Below, piece after piece: positions 56,191-64,000 of a stretch of DNA of 64,000 nucleotides (position 1 is the first letter of the stretch; the number at the start of each line of letters is the position of its first letter). The stretch is from contig NZ_FMAQ01000003.1 of the NCBI RefSeq assembly GCF_900094945.1, forward strand, positions 62,001-126,000, in the 5' to 3' direction. The stretch comes from Gilliamella bombicola. Its GTDB lineage: Bacteria > Pseudomonadota > Gammaproteobacteria > Enterobacterales > Orbaceae. The position numbers were made by a program, and so were the translations under genes. The notes under the pieces were generated by a model. The model was not told where the DNA came from and made no database searches. It saw only the letters and a list, made by a program, of their open reading frames with translations.

Positions 56191-57963
56191 TTAATTTGTA
56201 AAATTTCCTTGATATAACTTTGCATATAATCCATTCATTGATAACAATTCTTGATGATTACCTTGCTCAATAATCTTGCCACTATCAATGACAAGTATTT
56301 TATCCGCATTTTCAATTGTTGATAACCGATGAGCAATAACTATTGATGTCCGTCCTGTTTGTAGAACATCTAAAGCTTTTTGGATTGCTTGTTCTGATTC
56401 AGTATCTAAGGCTGAAGTGGCTTCATCAAGTACTAGTATCGGCGTATCTCGTAATAAAGCTCTTGCTATTGCAATACGTTGTCGTTGACCGCCAGATAAT
56501 AACACACCACTTTCACCCACTATTGTATCAAATCCATTTTCAAGCTCTATAATAAAATCATATGCATACGCTTTTTTAGCGGCTTCTTCTATTTCATCTC
56601 GAGAATATTCACCTACTTTCCCGTAAGCGATATTATTTGCAACAGTATCATTAAACAAATGTACATTTTGTGAAACTAACCCAATTTGATTACGCAAACT
56701 ATATAAAGTTAAATCTTGAATATTATTATTATCAATTAAAATTTCACCTTCACTTATATCATAAAAACGCGTAAGCAAACTCGCGATAGTTGTTTTTCCT
56801 GATCCCGAACGCCCAACTAACGCTACTGTTTTACATGGCTCTACCAAAAAGCTAATATCTTTCAATGCCGGCTCTTGTCTATTTTCATAAGTAAAACTGA
56901 CATGTCTAAATTCAATATTGCCTTTAACTCGCTCAATATTGATTTTTCCATTATCTTTTTCTATTGGCTGCTCAAAAATAGCAAACAAAGTTTGACAAGC
57001 CGCCATCCCTTTTTGAAATTCGGCATTAACACTAGTTAAACTTTTTATTGGTTGCATTAATGCAACTAAAGAAGAAAAAACGACCGTAAACTGCCCGGGA
57101 CTAATACTCAAATCAGGGTTACTCGCCATTAACAAAACAAAAGCAATAGCGAACGAAATGATAAGTTGAACAATAGGCGTTGATAATGCAGAAATAGACA
57201 CTAATCTCATACCATCGCGACGAAATTTGTTATTCACTTTATCAAAGTTTTTTGACTCTTCATCTTGGGCGCCAAAAAGAATAATTTCTCGATGGCCTTT
57301 TAGCATTTGTTCAACAGACATGGTGACATTACCCATTGAATTTTGCATATTTTTGGCTAATCTTCTAAATTTTATAGAAATAAAAGAGATTAATCCAATA
57401 ACAATTGGCGTAATAATAATCAACGATAAAGACAACTGCCAGCTATTGCTGAACATTGTATAAAATAACCCACAAATAAAAGCTGATTCACGCACTATCG
57501 TTATCAAAGCATCAGATGATGATGAAGCGACTTGATCGGTATCATAGGTAATGCGAGACAATAATCTTCCTGTAGAGTTTTGGTCATAGTAACTTACCGG
57601 AGCATCGACAAAATGACTAAAAAGGCGCTGACGAATATTAAGTACGATTTTTGTAGAAACCAAAGATAAAAAGAAAGAATATCCATAATTTGCGATACCC
57701 CGGAGTAATACTAGTCCGAAAATATAAAAAGGCGCCATCATCAAAAAATGCTGATCATTTTCAACAAAACCTTTATCAAGTAAAGGCTGTAACAACGCAA
57801 TAAGCGAAGTATCAGCAAATGCACTAAAAACAAGCAATATGACTGAAAAAAACAGAATCAATTTGTGTTTAGCAATATAAGGCCATAACTTAGAAAAAGT
57901 CTTCCATGTAGATGAGTCTCGATCAATATCGTGATTAATTGATTGATTATTATTTTTTTTCAT
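56191..57963 (-). CDS. msbA: MsbA-type lipid A/lipid flippase
   Basis: 590 residues from ATG 57963; the frame is open to 58056 but that would overlap the preceding gene. ABC half-transporter with six helices (about 25-310) and an ATPase domain: Walker A GRSGSGKTT, Q-loop IGLVSQNVHLFNDTVANNIA, signature LLSGGQRQRIAIARAL, Walker B ILVLDEATSALD. It is closer to E. coli MsbA than its neighbour (STWKTFSKLWPYIA, STGRLLSRITYDTDQVASSS), so it is the likelier orthologue moving lipid A-core to the outer leaflet. 13 bases behind the second copy. lpxK, the usual partner, is absent. Confidence 0.87.
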   Translation of the reverse strand: MKKNNNQSINHDIDRDSSTWKTFSKLWPYIAKHKLILFFSVILLVFSAFADTSLIALLQPLLDKGFVENDQHFLMMAPFYIFGLVLLRGIANYGYSFFLSLVSTKIVLNIRQRLFSHFVDAPVSYYDQNSTGRLLSRITYDTDQVASSSSDALITIVRESAFICGLFYTMFSNSWQLSLSLIIITPIVIGLISFISIKFRRLAKNMQNSMGNVTMSVEQMLKGHREIILFGAQDEESKNFDKVNNKFRRDGMRLVSISALSTPIVQLIISFAIAFVLLMASNPDLSISPGQFTVVFSSLVALMQPIKSLTSVNAEFQKGMAACQTLFAIFEQPIEKDNGKINIERVKGNIEFRHVSFTYENRQEPALKDISFLVEPCKTVALVGRSGSGKTTIASLLTRFYDISEGEILIDNNNIQDLTLYSLRNQIGLVSQNVHLFNDTVANNIAYGKVGEYSRDEIEEAAKKAYAYDFIIELENGFDTIVGESGVLLSGGQRQRIAIARALLRDTPILVLDEATSALDTESEQAIQKALDVLQTGRTSIVIAHRLSTIENADKILVIDSGKIIEQGNHQELLSMNGLYAKLYQGNFTN

Positions 57964-57976
57964 AATATTTATTTGG

Positions 57977-59713
57977 TTAAGAATTAAATTGCATTTGATA
58001 CATCTTGGCATAAATACCATTTTGAAGTAATAATGAGCTATGAGAGCCATCTTCAATTATCAAGCCATCATCAATAACTAATATTCGATCAGCTTTTTCA
58101 ATTGTTGACAACCTATGAGCGATAACAATAGAAGTTCGATTTTTTTGTAAATGCTCTATAGCTTGTTGGACAAACCGTTCAGATTCATTATCCAACGCAG
58201 AGGTAGCTTCATCAAGAATTAAAATGGGGTTATCACGTAAAAGAACTCTTGCAATAGCAATTCTTTGTCGTTGTCCACCTGATAATAAAACACCATTATC
58301 ACCAATTTCTGTATCCAAGCCATTTTCTAATTTTTCGATAAACTCCATTGCATTAGCTTGTTTAGCTGCATTAATAATATCTTCTCGAGTGTACTGATTT
58401 TTAGCACCATAAATTATGTTATCCGCTATAGTTCCATTAAATAAATGGACTTTTTGTGAAACATAACCAATTTGCTTCCGCAATGAGGCAAGCGTATAAT
58501 CTTTGATATCAATACCATCTAACAGTATTTTTCCTTTTTGTACATCATAAAACCTAGGTATCAGGCTTGCTATTGTTGATTTTCCTGCACCAGAACGCCC
58601 CACTAAAGCTACTGTTTCGCCTTTTTTAATTTTAAAGCTAATATTATTTAAAGATGGTGTTGTTCTTGTTGGATAAGTATAAGTGACCTGACAAAACTCA
58701 ATTTCACCTTTTGCTCTATTCAACTCAATTATTCCGTTGTCTTCTTCAAGTGGTAAATTTAAAAGCCCAAATAATGATTCACAAGCTACAGAACCTTTTT
58801 GTAATTCAAGATGAACACTAGTTAACTCTCTTAAAGGACGCATTACTGCAACCATAGCAGAAAAAACCACAGTAAAAGAACCCGGTGTGATCTCCAATGC
58901 TTGGCTTGCAACAAGAAATAAAATTAATCCTAAAGCCAATGTAGCAACCAATTGAATTATAGGTGTTGATAACCCCGAAACAAGTACGATTTTTAAGATA
59001 CTTTTCCTAAAAAGTTTATTGATTGAATAAAAATTATTTTTTTCATATTTTTGAGCATTAAAAATTAAAATTTCTTTATGCCCCTTCAACATTTCATCTG
59101 CTGCAGTTGTAATATTACCTATTCCTTTTTGCATAGAAACAAGTGTATTCCGAAACTTCTTTGCAATAAATTGAGCTATAAAAATAACTAACGGTACAAC
59201 AATAATTAACACTAAAGCCAACTTCCAATTACCATAAAACATAACAACACATAAACCGATAGCATAAGCGATTTCTCTTACCAAAATAATCAGTGCATCT
59301 GATGATGCTTTTGATAATAGTTGTGTATTGTATGTTATTACCGTAACAAGTTCTCCAATGGGATTTTTATCGAGAAAACTAATAGGACTTTTGACTAAGT
59401 GATTGAAAATCATCTGTCTAAATTTAGTGACCACTTTACCTGATAACCAAGAAAGACAATAAGTAGAACAATAGTTTGATAGCCCGCGTAACGCAATTAA
59501 CCCAATGATGCCAATTGAAAAAAGAATTAATAACTCATAATTTTTATCCATTAACCCATTATCTAGTAGGGGTTTTGTTAGTGAGATGAGAGTTGCATCA
59601 GTTGCAGCATTTAACAAAAGCGCGATAATTGCAACAATTAACGCTTTTTTATGTGGATAAATAAAAGGCCACAATTGTTTAATGGTATTCAATGAGCTAT
59701 ATTTATTAGACAT
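57977..59713 (-). CDS. MsbA-like ABC transporter (tandem paralogue)
   Basis: 578 residues. Six-helix half-transporter plus ATPase: Walker A GRSGAGKST, IGYVSQKVHLFNGTIADNII, signature LLSGGQRQRIAIARVL, Walker B ILILDEATSALD. All motifs are intact, so it is active in principle. In the membrane part it departs from MsbA where the neighbour keeps it (NPIGELVTVITYNTQLLSKA instead of STGRLLSRITYDTDQV), which suggests a changed substrate, perhaps a lipid-linked glycan of this locus, or a heterodimer with the neighbour. First gene of the minus-strand block 59713-53768; ATG 59713. Confidence 0.85.
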   Translation of the reverse strand: MSNKYSSLNTIKQLWPFIYPHKKALIVAIIALLLNAATDATLISLTKPLLDNGLMDKNYELLILFSIGIIGLIALRGLSNYCSTYCLSWLSGKVVTKFRQMIFNHLVKSPISFLDKNPIGELVTVITYNTQLLSKASSDALIILVREIAYAIGLCVVMFYGNWKLALVLIIVVPLVIFIAQFIAKKFRNTLVSMQKGIGNITTAADEMLKGHKEILIFNAQKYEKNNFYSINKLFRKSILKIVLVSGLSTPIIQLVATLALGLILFLVASQALEITPGSFTVVFSAMVAVMRPLRELTSVHLELQKGSVACESLFGLLNLPLEEDNGIIELNRAKGEIEFCQVTYTYPTRTTPSLNNISFKIKKGETVALVGRSGAGKSTIASLIPRFYDVQKGKILLDGIDIKDYTLASLRKQIGYVSQKVHLFNGTIADNIIYGAKNQYTREDIINAAKQANAMEFIEKLENGLDTEIGDNGVLLSGGQRQRIAIARVLLRDNPILILDEATSALDNESERFVQQAIEHLQKNRTSIVIAHRLSTIEKADRILVIDDGLIIEDGSHSSLLLQNGIYAKMYQMQFNS

Positions 59714-59926
59714 AATAAAGTAACAAAATTAATCTGAAAGGGGATTATACTATACATAATCTATTAACTTAAAATTTTATTACAATTCTTTTTCAACTAG
59801 AAAAAATTTGTTTTATCTATATAATACAAACAAGGTCAAAACAAAGTTTTATTCTTTACTGTATAAAACACAAATAAATAATGAATAATTAATTTTATTA
59901 AAGGATGCTGCAATAGGAAGTAAGCA

Positions 59927-60949
59927 ATGTATTTCAATGCAAATAATATTATAAAAAAAAGAATAAGATTTGGACTCAGTCATGACGCGAATCAATTAAA
60001 TATTGCATATGGCATTGATAAAAATTTTTTTTTAGGTTGCGCTGTTTCTATTACTTCTATTTTATTAGCTAATCCTAATTTGGATTTTAGTTTCCATATA
60101 TTTACAAATTACATTAACGATGATCTTGAACTAAAATTAGAGCAACTCGCCGATAAATATAATACAAATATAACAATTTATTTAGTGGATGATAATAGTT
60201 TATCACACTTGCCAACTACTAAAAATTGGACAATTGCAACCTACTTTAGATTTATAGTAGCTGATTATTTCTATGAAAAAATGGATAAAATTCTTTATCT
60301 GGATGCCGATATTACCTGTAAAGGCTCATTGCAAGAATTAGTTACATTAAAGTTTGATGATAATATTGCCTATGTAGTGACAGAAAAAGATCCAATATGG
60401 TGGAATAAATGTGCAACCCGACTCAACGAACATAAATTATCATCAGGCTACTTCAATGCAGGTTTTTTACTAATTGATCTAAAAAAATGGAAAGAATTTA
60501 GTGTAAATAGCAAAGCATTGGAGTTACTTTCCGATTCAAATCTATCAGAAAACTTTACACATTTAGATCAAGATGTATTAAATATTATATTACTCGAAAA
60601 GGTTAAGTACCTTGATAGAAAATATAACCAACAAGTCAGTATTAATTACGAATTAAAATATAAATCAAGCGTTAATGGCTACTCGCCTATTTTAGATGAA
60701 ACAATACTAATTCATTACATTGGACCAACCAAACCGTGGCACAAATGGGCTAGAGATTATAAATGCTCGCAATATTTTCTTGATGCAAAATCAGCATCTC
60801 CATGGAAATCAACATCTTTGCTATCAGCCATTACAGCAACACAATGGAGGTATTGTGCAAAACATAGATTACACCAGAAAAAATTATTATCTGGTTTAAT
60901 TTGCTATCTTAAATATTGTTTAAGAAAAATAAAAAATCCTCGTTATTAG
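59927..60949 (+). CDS. GT8 family glycosyltransferase
   Basis: 340 residues with an AGGAAG ribosome site before ATG 59927. A basic start (IIKKRIRFGLSHD) precedes LNIAYGIDKNFFLGCAVSIT; DxD in ILYLDADITC, YFNAGFLLIDLKKW, HLDQDVLNII, HYIGPTKPWHKWARDY. This WaaJ/WaaR-like form has the family's C-terminal extension and the shared tail WRYCAKHRLHQKKLLSGLIC. Divergent from the MsbA-like gene. Probably a UDP-glucose or UDP-galactose:LPS transferase. Confidence 0.88.
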   Translation: MYFNANNIIKKRIRFGLSHDANQLNIAYGIDKNFFLGCAVSITSILLANPNLDFSFHIFTNYINDDLELKLEQLADKYNTNITIYLVDDNSLSHLPTTKNWTIATYFRFIVADYFYEKMDKILYLDADITCKGSLQELVTLKFDDNIAYVVTEKDPIWWNKCATRLNEHKLSSGYFNAGFLLIDLKKWKEFSVNSKALELLSDSNLSENFTHLDQDVLNIILLEKVKYLDRKYNQQVSINYELKYKSSVNGYSPILDETILIHYIGPTKPWHKWARDYKCSQYFLDAKSASPWKSTSLLSAITATQWRYCAKHRLHQKKLLSGLICYLKYCLRKIKNPRY

Positions 60950-61134
60950 TTCCATAATTTTATATAAAATTACACTGCTTATTTTACTACTTTATGTTAA
61001 ATGAAAGTGTTCTTGCTTAATACCTTGTGAAACTTTTCCGTATTGTTTGATAGAAATTCGCTATTGCTAAACCGTTAAACCTCTAGGGCTAGTTTTATTT
61101 GATGCAATTCGCCTATCTACTTATCTAAGGTTGA

Positions 61135-61151
61135 CTCCCCCCTAGGGGGAG
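61135..61151. other. C/G-rich perfect hairpin in intergenic gap
   Basis: CTCCCCC-CTA-GGGGGAG in the 366-base gap 60950-61315 between two convergent glycosyltransferase genes, followed by ATCATTTTTGGGGG. It is strikingly GC-rich for this region. Possible terminator, though the T-run is interrupted. Nothing else is seen in the gap. Confidence 0.4.
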
Positions 61152-61315
61152 GTGACTAGGATCATTTTTGGGGGATAGTTCCAATAAAATAAAAAAGAGC
61201 TAAATATGAAAATAAGTTAGTTATTATAAATAAACCTTATATATACATGCATATATAATGAGGTTTTTATTATAATAATGTCACATTAAACAATAGTAAC
61301 TTTAACTTCGAGTTT

Positions 61316-63058
61316 TTACTTTTTAAATTTCTCAATTAATTTTCTTATCTTGCTCTTTATACCTTTTTTAAATTTAGCATTATGGATAACTTCTATTTTT
61401 TCTTCTTTACGTGACAATGGAAAACGGTTACTTTCTTTCCTTATAGACCAATATAAGCCTTTTAACGGATGATTACAGCTCTTCTTCCAAGGTTTCTTAG
61501 AGTCTGAATAATGAATAATTCCACAATGATGTATTGCATTTAACTCATCCTGTTTGTTATATTTTCTATCAAGCTCGTTAAAAGTAAATATACGCGAATT
61601 TACATTCCATCTTAGTGGTATAATTTTACTATTATCTTTAAACGTTAAATTTAGTATATCTTGATCTTGTAACACAATACGTTCATTATATATATAGTAG
61701 TTTTCCATATAATTTTTAAAAACATCAGAATAAGTTTCATTAATTTTTTTTATATTAAACACCGCAATGCCAGCATTAAAATAATTATGAGTATCACCTA
61801 ATAAAAGTCGGCGAGATTGCAACAACCCACCTTCATCCAAACATGCTCCTATAGTATAATCCTCAATATCTTCCTGCCATAACTCTGCAATATTACCGTA
61901 AACAACAGTATCAGAATCAATATAAATTACTTTATCAATATGCTTCAAAAGATTATGAATAACTAAACGATAATATGTATTAACTGAAATATAATTTCTA
62001 TTTAAAGGTAGGGATGAAAAAAGACTTGTATCAATATCATAAAATGAAAATTTTACATTATCCCCCCTGTCACTACTAATTAATAATCTATTCTCATTGG
62101 ATAGTTTGTCATCACACAATATATGAAAGTGGATCGATTGATTTGGATTAGTATTATTTAATAATGATGTTATTGTTACATCTGCATGAGGGGAATAATT
62201 GTCATCAAAGGAAAGACATATATGTATTGTCTCTTTTAGTATTAAATCAGTTGAACAGGCTGGTAACTTTATTTCTGATACAGGTAATACCTCAGCTAAA
62301 GCAAGAATTCCTTTAGTAGATATTCTAATATTTTTATATTTTCTTTTAGCATACGTAACATAAGCGTTGGTCAATCGTTCCGCTAAAAATCCTAATACAC
62401 GTTTTTGATAAGTGTTATAACTGGATATATCAATCTTCTGCTCAGCTTTTTTTAAAATATCAAATATAAAACTACAATATTCTTTAAAATATTCTTTCTT
62501 CATGATTGAAATATTAAAGAAGAAAGTTTGTTTAGAATAGATAGTCTCCAAGAAAGGTAAATAAAAATCTGGATGATCTTTTTTTATTATTTCTATGACT
62601 ATGTCTAGATCTTTTTGATAATGATCCATGCAATAAAAATCATAACCAGACATTATATGATCGGGCAACCCAGCAGGATGAACATTCCATACTGGACTAG
62701 TAATTATTTCATAATTTTTACATTCATTTTCAATATTAGCTTCAGATAAATCATTATTGATTATTTTATCATTAAAATCATGAAAAATTTCATAACCATC
62801 AGATCTAGTAAAAGATAAATATCGTCTATAATGCATCAGTCCATAATAATCTGCATCTAAATTTTTCCACATCCAATAAAGTGCTGTTAACTCGCACCAA
62901 CTTTTATTTTTATCTGAAATATTGTCTCCAGTATCATCACCTATACAAAAAGGTAAATTTACTGAACTAACCGCCCTGCCTACATGAATTGGCATAATAT
63001 AAGCATTTTTAAAATAAAGTCCATCTTTGTGATGACATACAGCAATTTTTATATTCAT
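61316..63058 (-). CDS. Two-domain glycosyltransferase, DUF4422 plus GT8
   Basis: 580 residues. Residues about 3-250 are a DUF4422 domain, a glycosyltransferase-like family found in capsule and LPS loci: VCHHKDGLYFKNAYIMPIHV, CELTALYWMWKNLDADYYGL and MHYRRYLSF. Residues about 280-545 are a complete GT8 domain: HICLSFDDNYSPHADVTITS, DxD in VIYIDSDTVV, YFNAGIAVFNIKK, LQDQDILNL, HYSDSKKPWKKSC. A basic tail (GIKSKIRKLIEKFKK) ends it. The two domains could add two successive sugars. AAGAGA ribosome site. It is 29 bases behind glf, hence probably co-transcribed. Confidence 0.85.
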   Translation of the reverse strand: MNIKIAVCHHKDGLYFKNAYIMPIHVGRAVSSVNLPFCIGDDTGDNISDKNKSWCELTALYWMWKNLDADYYGLMHYRRYLSFTRSDGYEIFHDFNDKIINNDLSEANIENECKNYEIITSPVWNVHPAGLPDHIMSGYDFYCMDHYQKDLDIVIEIIKKDHPDFYLPFLETIYSKQTFFFNISIMKKEYFKEYCSFIFDILKKAEQKIDISSYNTYQKRVLGFLAERLTNAYVTYAKRKYKNIRISTKGILALAEVLPVSEIKLPACSTDLILKETIHICLSFDDNYSPHADVTITSLLNNTNPNQSIHFHILCDDKLSNENRLLISSDRGDNVKFSFYDIDTSLFSSLPLNRNYISVNTYYRLVIHNLLKHIDKVIYIDSDTVVYGNIAELWQEDIEDYTIGACLDEGGLLQSRRLLLGDTHNYFNAGIAVFNIKKINETYSDVFKNYMENYYIYNERIVLQDQDILNLTFKDNSKIIPLRWNVNSRIFTFNELDRKYNKQDELNAIHHCGIIHYSDSKKPWKKSCNHPLKGLYWSIRKESNRFPLSRKEEKIEVIHNAKFKKGIKSKIRKLIEKFKK

Positions 63059-63087
63059 TTAAAAGTTCTCTTAATATAAGTGAAATC

Positions 63088-64000
63088 TTATTTGATCGAA
63101 TTGATGAAATTTAAAGCATTTTCTATAACATTATGCATATCATAATATTTATATTCAGCTAATCTGCCACCAAAATGAATTAATTTTTCTTGATCGGCAA
63201 GCTCTTTATATTTCTTAAATAATGTCGCATTTTTATCGTCGTTGATTGGATAGTATGCTTCATCGCCAATCTTCCAATCGCGAGGATATTCTTTAGTTAT
63301 AATTGTGTGATCAGTTTCAACATAATCAAAATGTTTATGTTCGATAATGCGAGTATAAGGAATTTCGTATTCAGTATAATTAATTACAGCATTTCCTTGA
63401 TAATTTGATTCGTTAATTGTTTCGTTTTCAAAATGTAACGATCGATATTCTAGAGCGCCGTATTGATAATCATAGAATTTATCGATCGAACCCGTGTAAA
63501 TAATCTTATTCGCTAACTCAAGATTCTTTTCCTTATTCTCAAAAAAGTCAGTATTTAATTCTACATCAATACCTTCAAGCATTTTTTCAATGATTTGAGT
63601 ATATCCTCCAATTGGAATTCCTTGATATTTATCATTGAAGTAATTATTATCAAAAGTAAATCGAACTGGTAATCTATTAATTATAAATGGAGGAAGTTCA
63701 GTGGCTTTTCTTCCCCATTGTTTTTCGGTATATCCTTTGATTAATATCTCATAAATATCTTTTCCAATTAGCGATATGGCTTGTTCTTCAAGATTTTTTG
63801 GGTTTTCAATATGATATAACTTTTTTTGCTCTTCAATTTTTGCCTTAGCCTCTTTAGGTGTTTTCACGCCCCATAATTGATAAAAAGTATTCATATTGAA
63901 TGGCAAATTAAATAGTTTATTCTTATAATTTGCTATGGGTGAATTAGTAAAACGATTAAATTCTGCAAAACGATTAATGTAATCCCATACAGCTTTATTA
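63088..64000 (-). CDS. glf: UDP-galactopyranose mutase, C-terminal part
   Basis: Flavoenzyme converting UDP-galactopyranose to UDP-galactofuranose, the donor for galactofuranose in O-antigens and capsules. About 304 residues are visible; the frame runs through the window edge (upstream codons give VWDYINRFAEFNRFTNSPIA), so some 60-65 residues with the FAD-binding GxGxxG are missing. Family blocks: LFNLPFNMNTFYQLWG, GYTEKQWGRKATELP, TGSIDKFYDYQYGALEYRSL and the C-terminal FGGRLAEYKYYDMHNVI. It implies galactofuranose in the glycan made by this locus. Confidence 0.96.
   Translation of the reverse strand, partial: NKAVWDYINRFAEFNRFTNSPIANYKNKLFNLPFNMNTFYQLWGVKTPKEAKAKIEEQKKLYHIENPKNLEEQAISLIGKDIYEILIKGYTEKQWGRKATELPPFIINRLPVRFTFDNNYFNDKYQGIPIGGYTQIIEKMLEGIDVELNTDFFENKEKNLELANKIIYTGSIDKFYDYQYGALEYRSLHFENETINESNYQGNAVINYTEYEIPYTRIIEHKHFDYVETDHTIITKEYPRDWKIGDEAYYPINDDKNATLFKKYKELADQEKLIHFGGRLAEYKYYDMHNVIENALNFINSIK

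Noticed and set aside
56191-58056. 621-residue form of the MsbA protein
   Set aside because: It would overlap the preceding coding region by about 80 bases and adds an unrelated N terminus; ATG 57963 fits.

Overview
The window is a contiguous chromosomal piece of an AT-rich gammaproteobacterium. Many housekeeping proteins align by eye almost end to end with the E. coli ones (IlvA, Dld, ModE/ModF, XapB, PurE/PurK, YoaA/YoaB, PpiB, GrxA, GlnK), and several small operons keep the enterobacterial order (ilvD-ilvA, psd-mscM, purE-purK, ppiB-lpxH, yoaA-tsaB). The low G+C, the shortened proteins (ModC, MscM) and the mixture of surface genes suggest a host-associated relative of Enterobacterales such as Orbaceae (Gilliamella/Orbus type). 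That assignment is inference; no rRNA is present to prove it. No tRNA, rRNA, CRISPR array or intact insertion sequence was seen.

Layout. 1-2390: end of a branched-chain amino acid operon (ilvD partial, ilvA). 2391-3035: a composite intergenic repeat, a GC-rich module between two AT-rich direct repeats. 3261-8593: an accessory block with an XRE regulator, a RadC-like JAMM protein, a WYL regulator and five small exported or membrane proteins of unknown function. Three TCCA-N4-TGGA type palindromes link the XRE gene to the start of the lipoprotein cluster. 8992-14512: mutS, dld, rlmF. 14513-15640: a second, shortened copy of the composite repeat plus strong hairpins. 15642-17270: a large exported adhesin-like protein whose start codon lies in a heptanucleotide tandem repeat; a paralogue lies at 29177-30694. 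17619-28872: NhaD/citrate-type transporter, psd-mscM, DedA, fdhD, purine nucleoside phosphorylase with nucleoside permease, a DMT exporter and an orphan gene. 31517-33157: glnK-amtB with a sigma-54 promoter. 33425-39090: dgt, purEK, yoaB, uvrB. 39481-44175: the molybdate locus, modF-modE divergent from modABC with a ModE box between them. 44154-50401: lpxH, ppiB, folD, a YggN-type protein, grxA, tsaB, yoaA.

50696-64000 is a surface glycan (LPS outer core or O-antigen type) locus. It has four stand-alone GT8 glycosyltransferases, two GT9 heptosyltransferase-type proteins (one with a broken 5' end), two tandem MsbA-type lipid flippases, a DUF4422-GT8 fusion and the end of glf (UDP-galactopyranose mutase). 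Together these point to a galactofuranose-containing, hexose-rich glycan.

The most interesting signals are possible phase variation of surface structures (heptamer repeat at an adhesin start; simple-sequence tracts at the broken start of a GT9 gene), the shared palindromes of the accessory block, and the interspersed repeat family with a core of about 42 bp found five times in one orientation.
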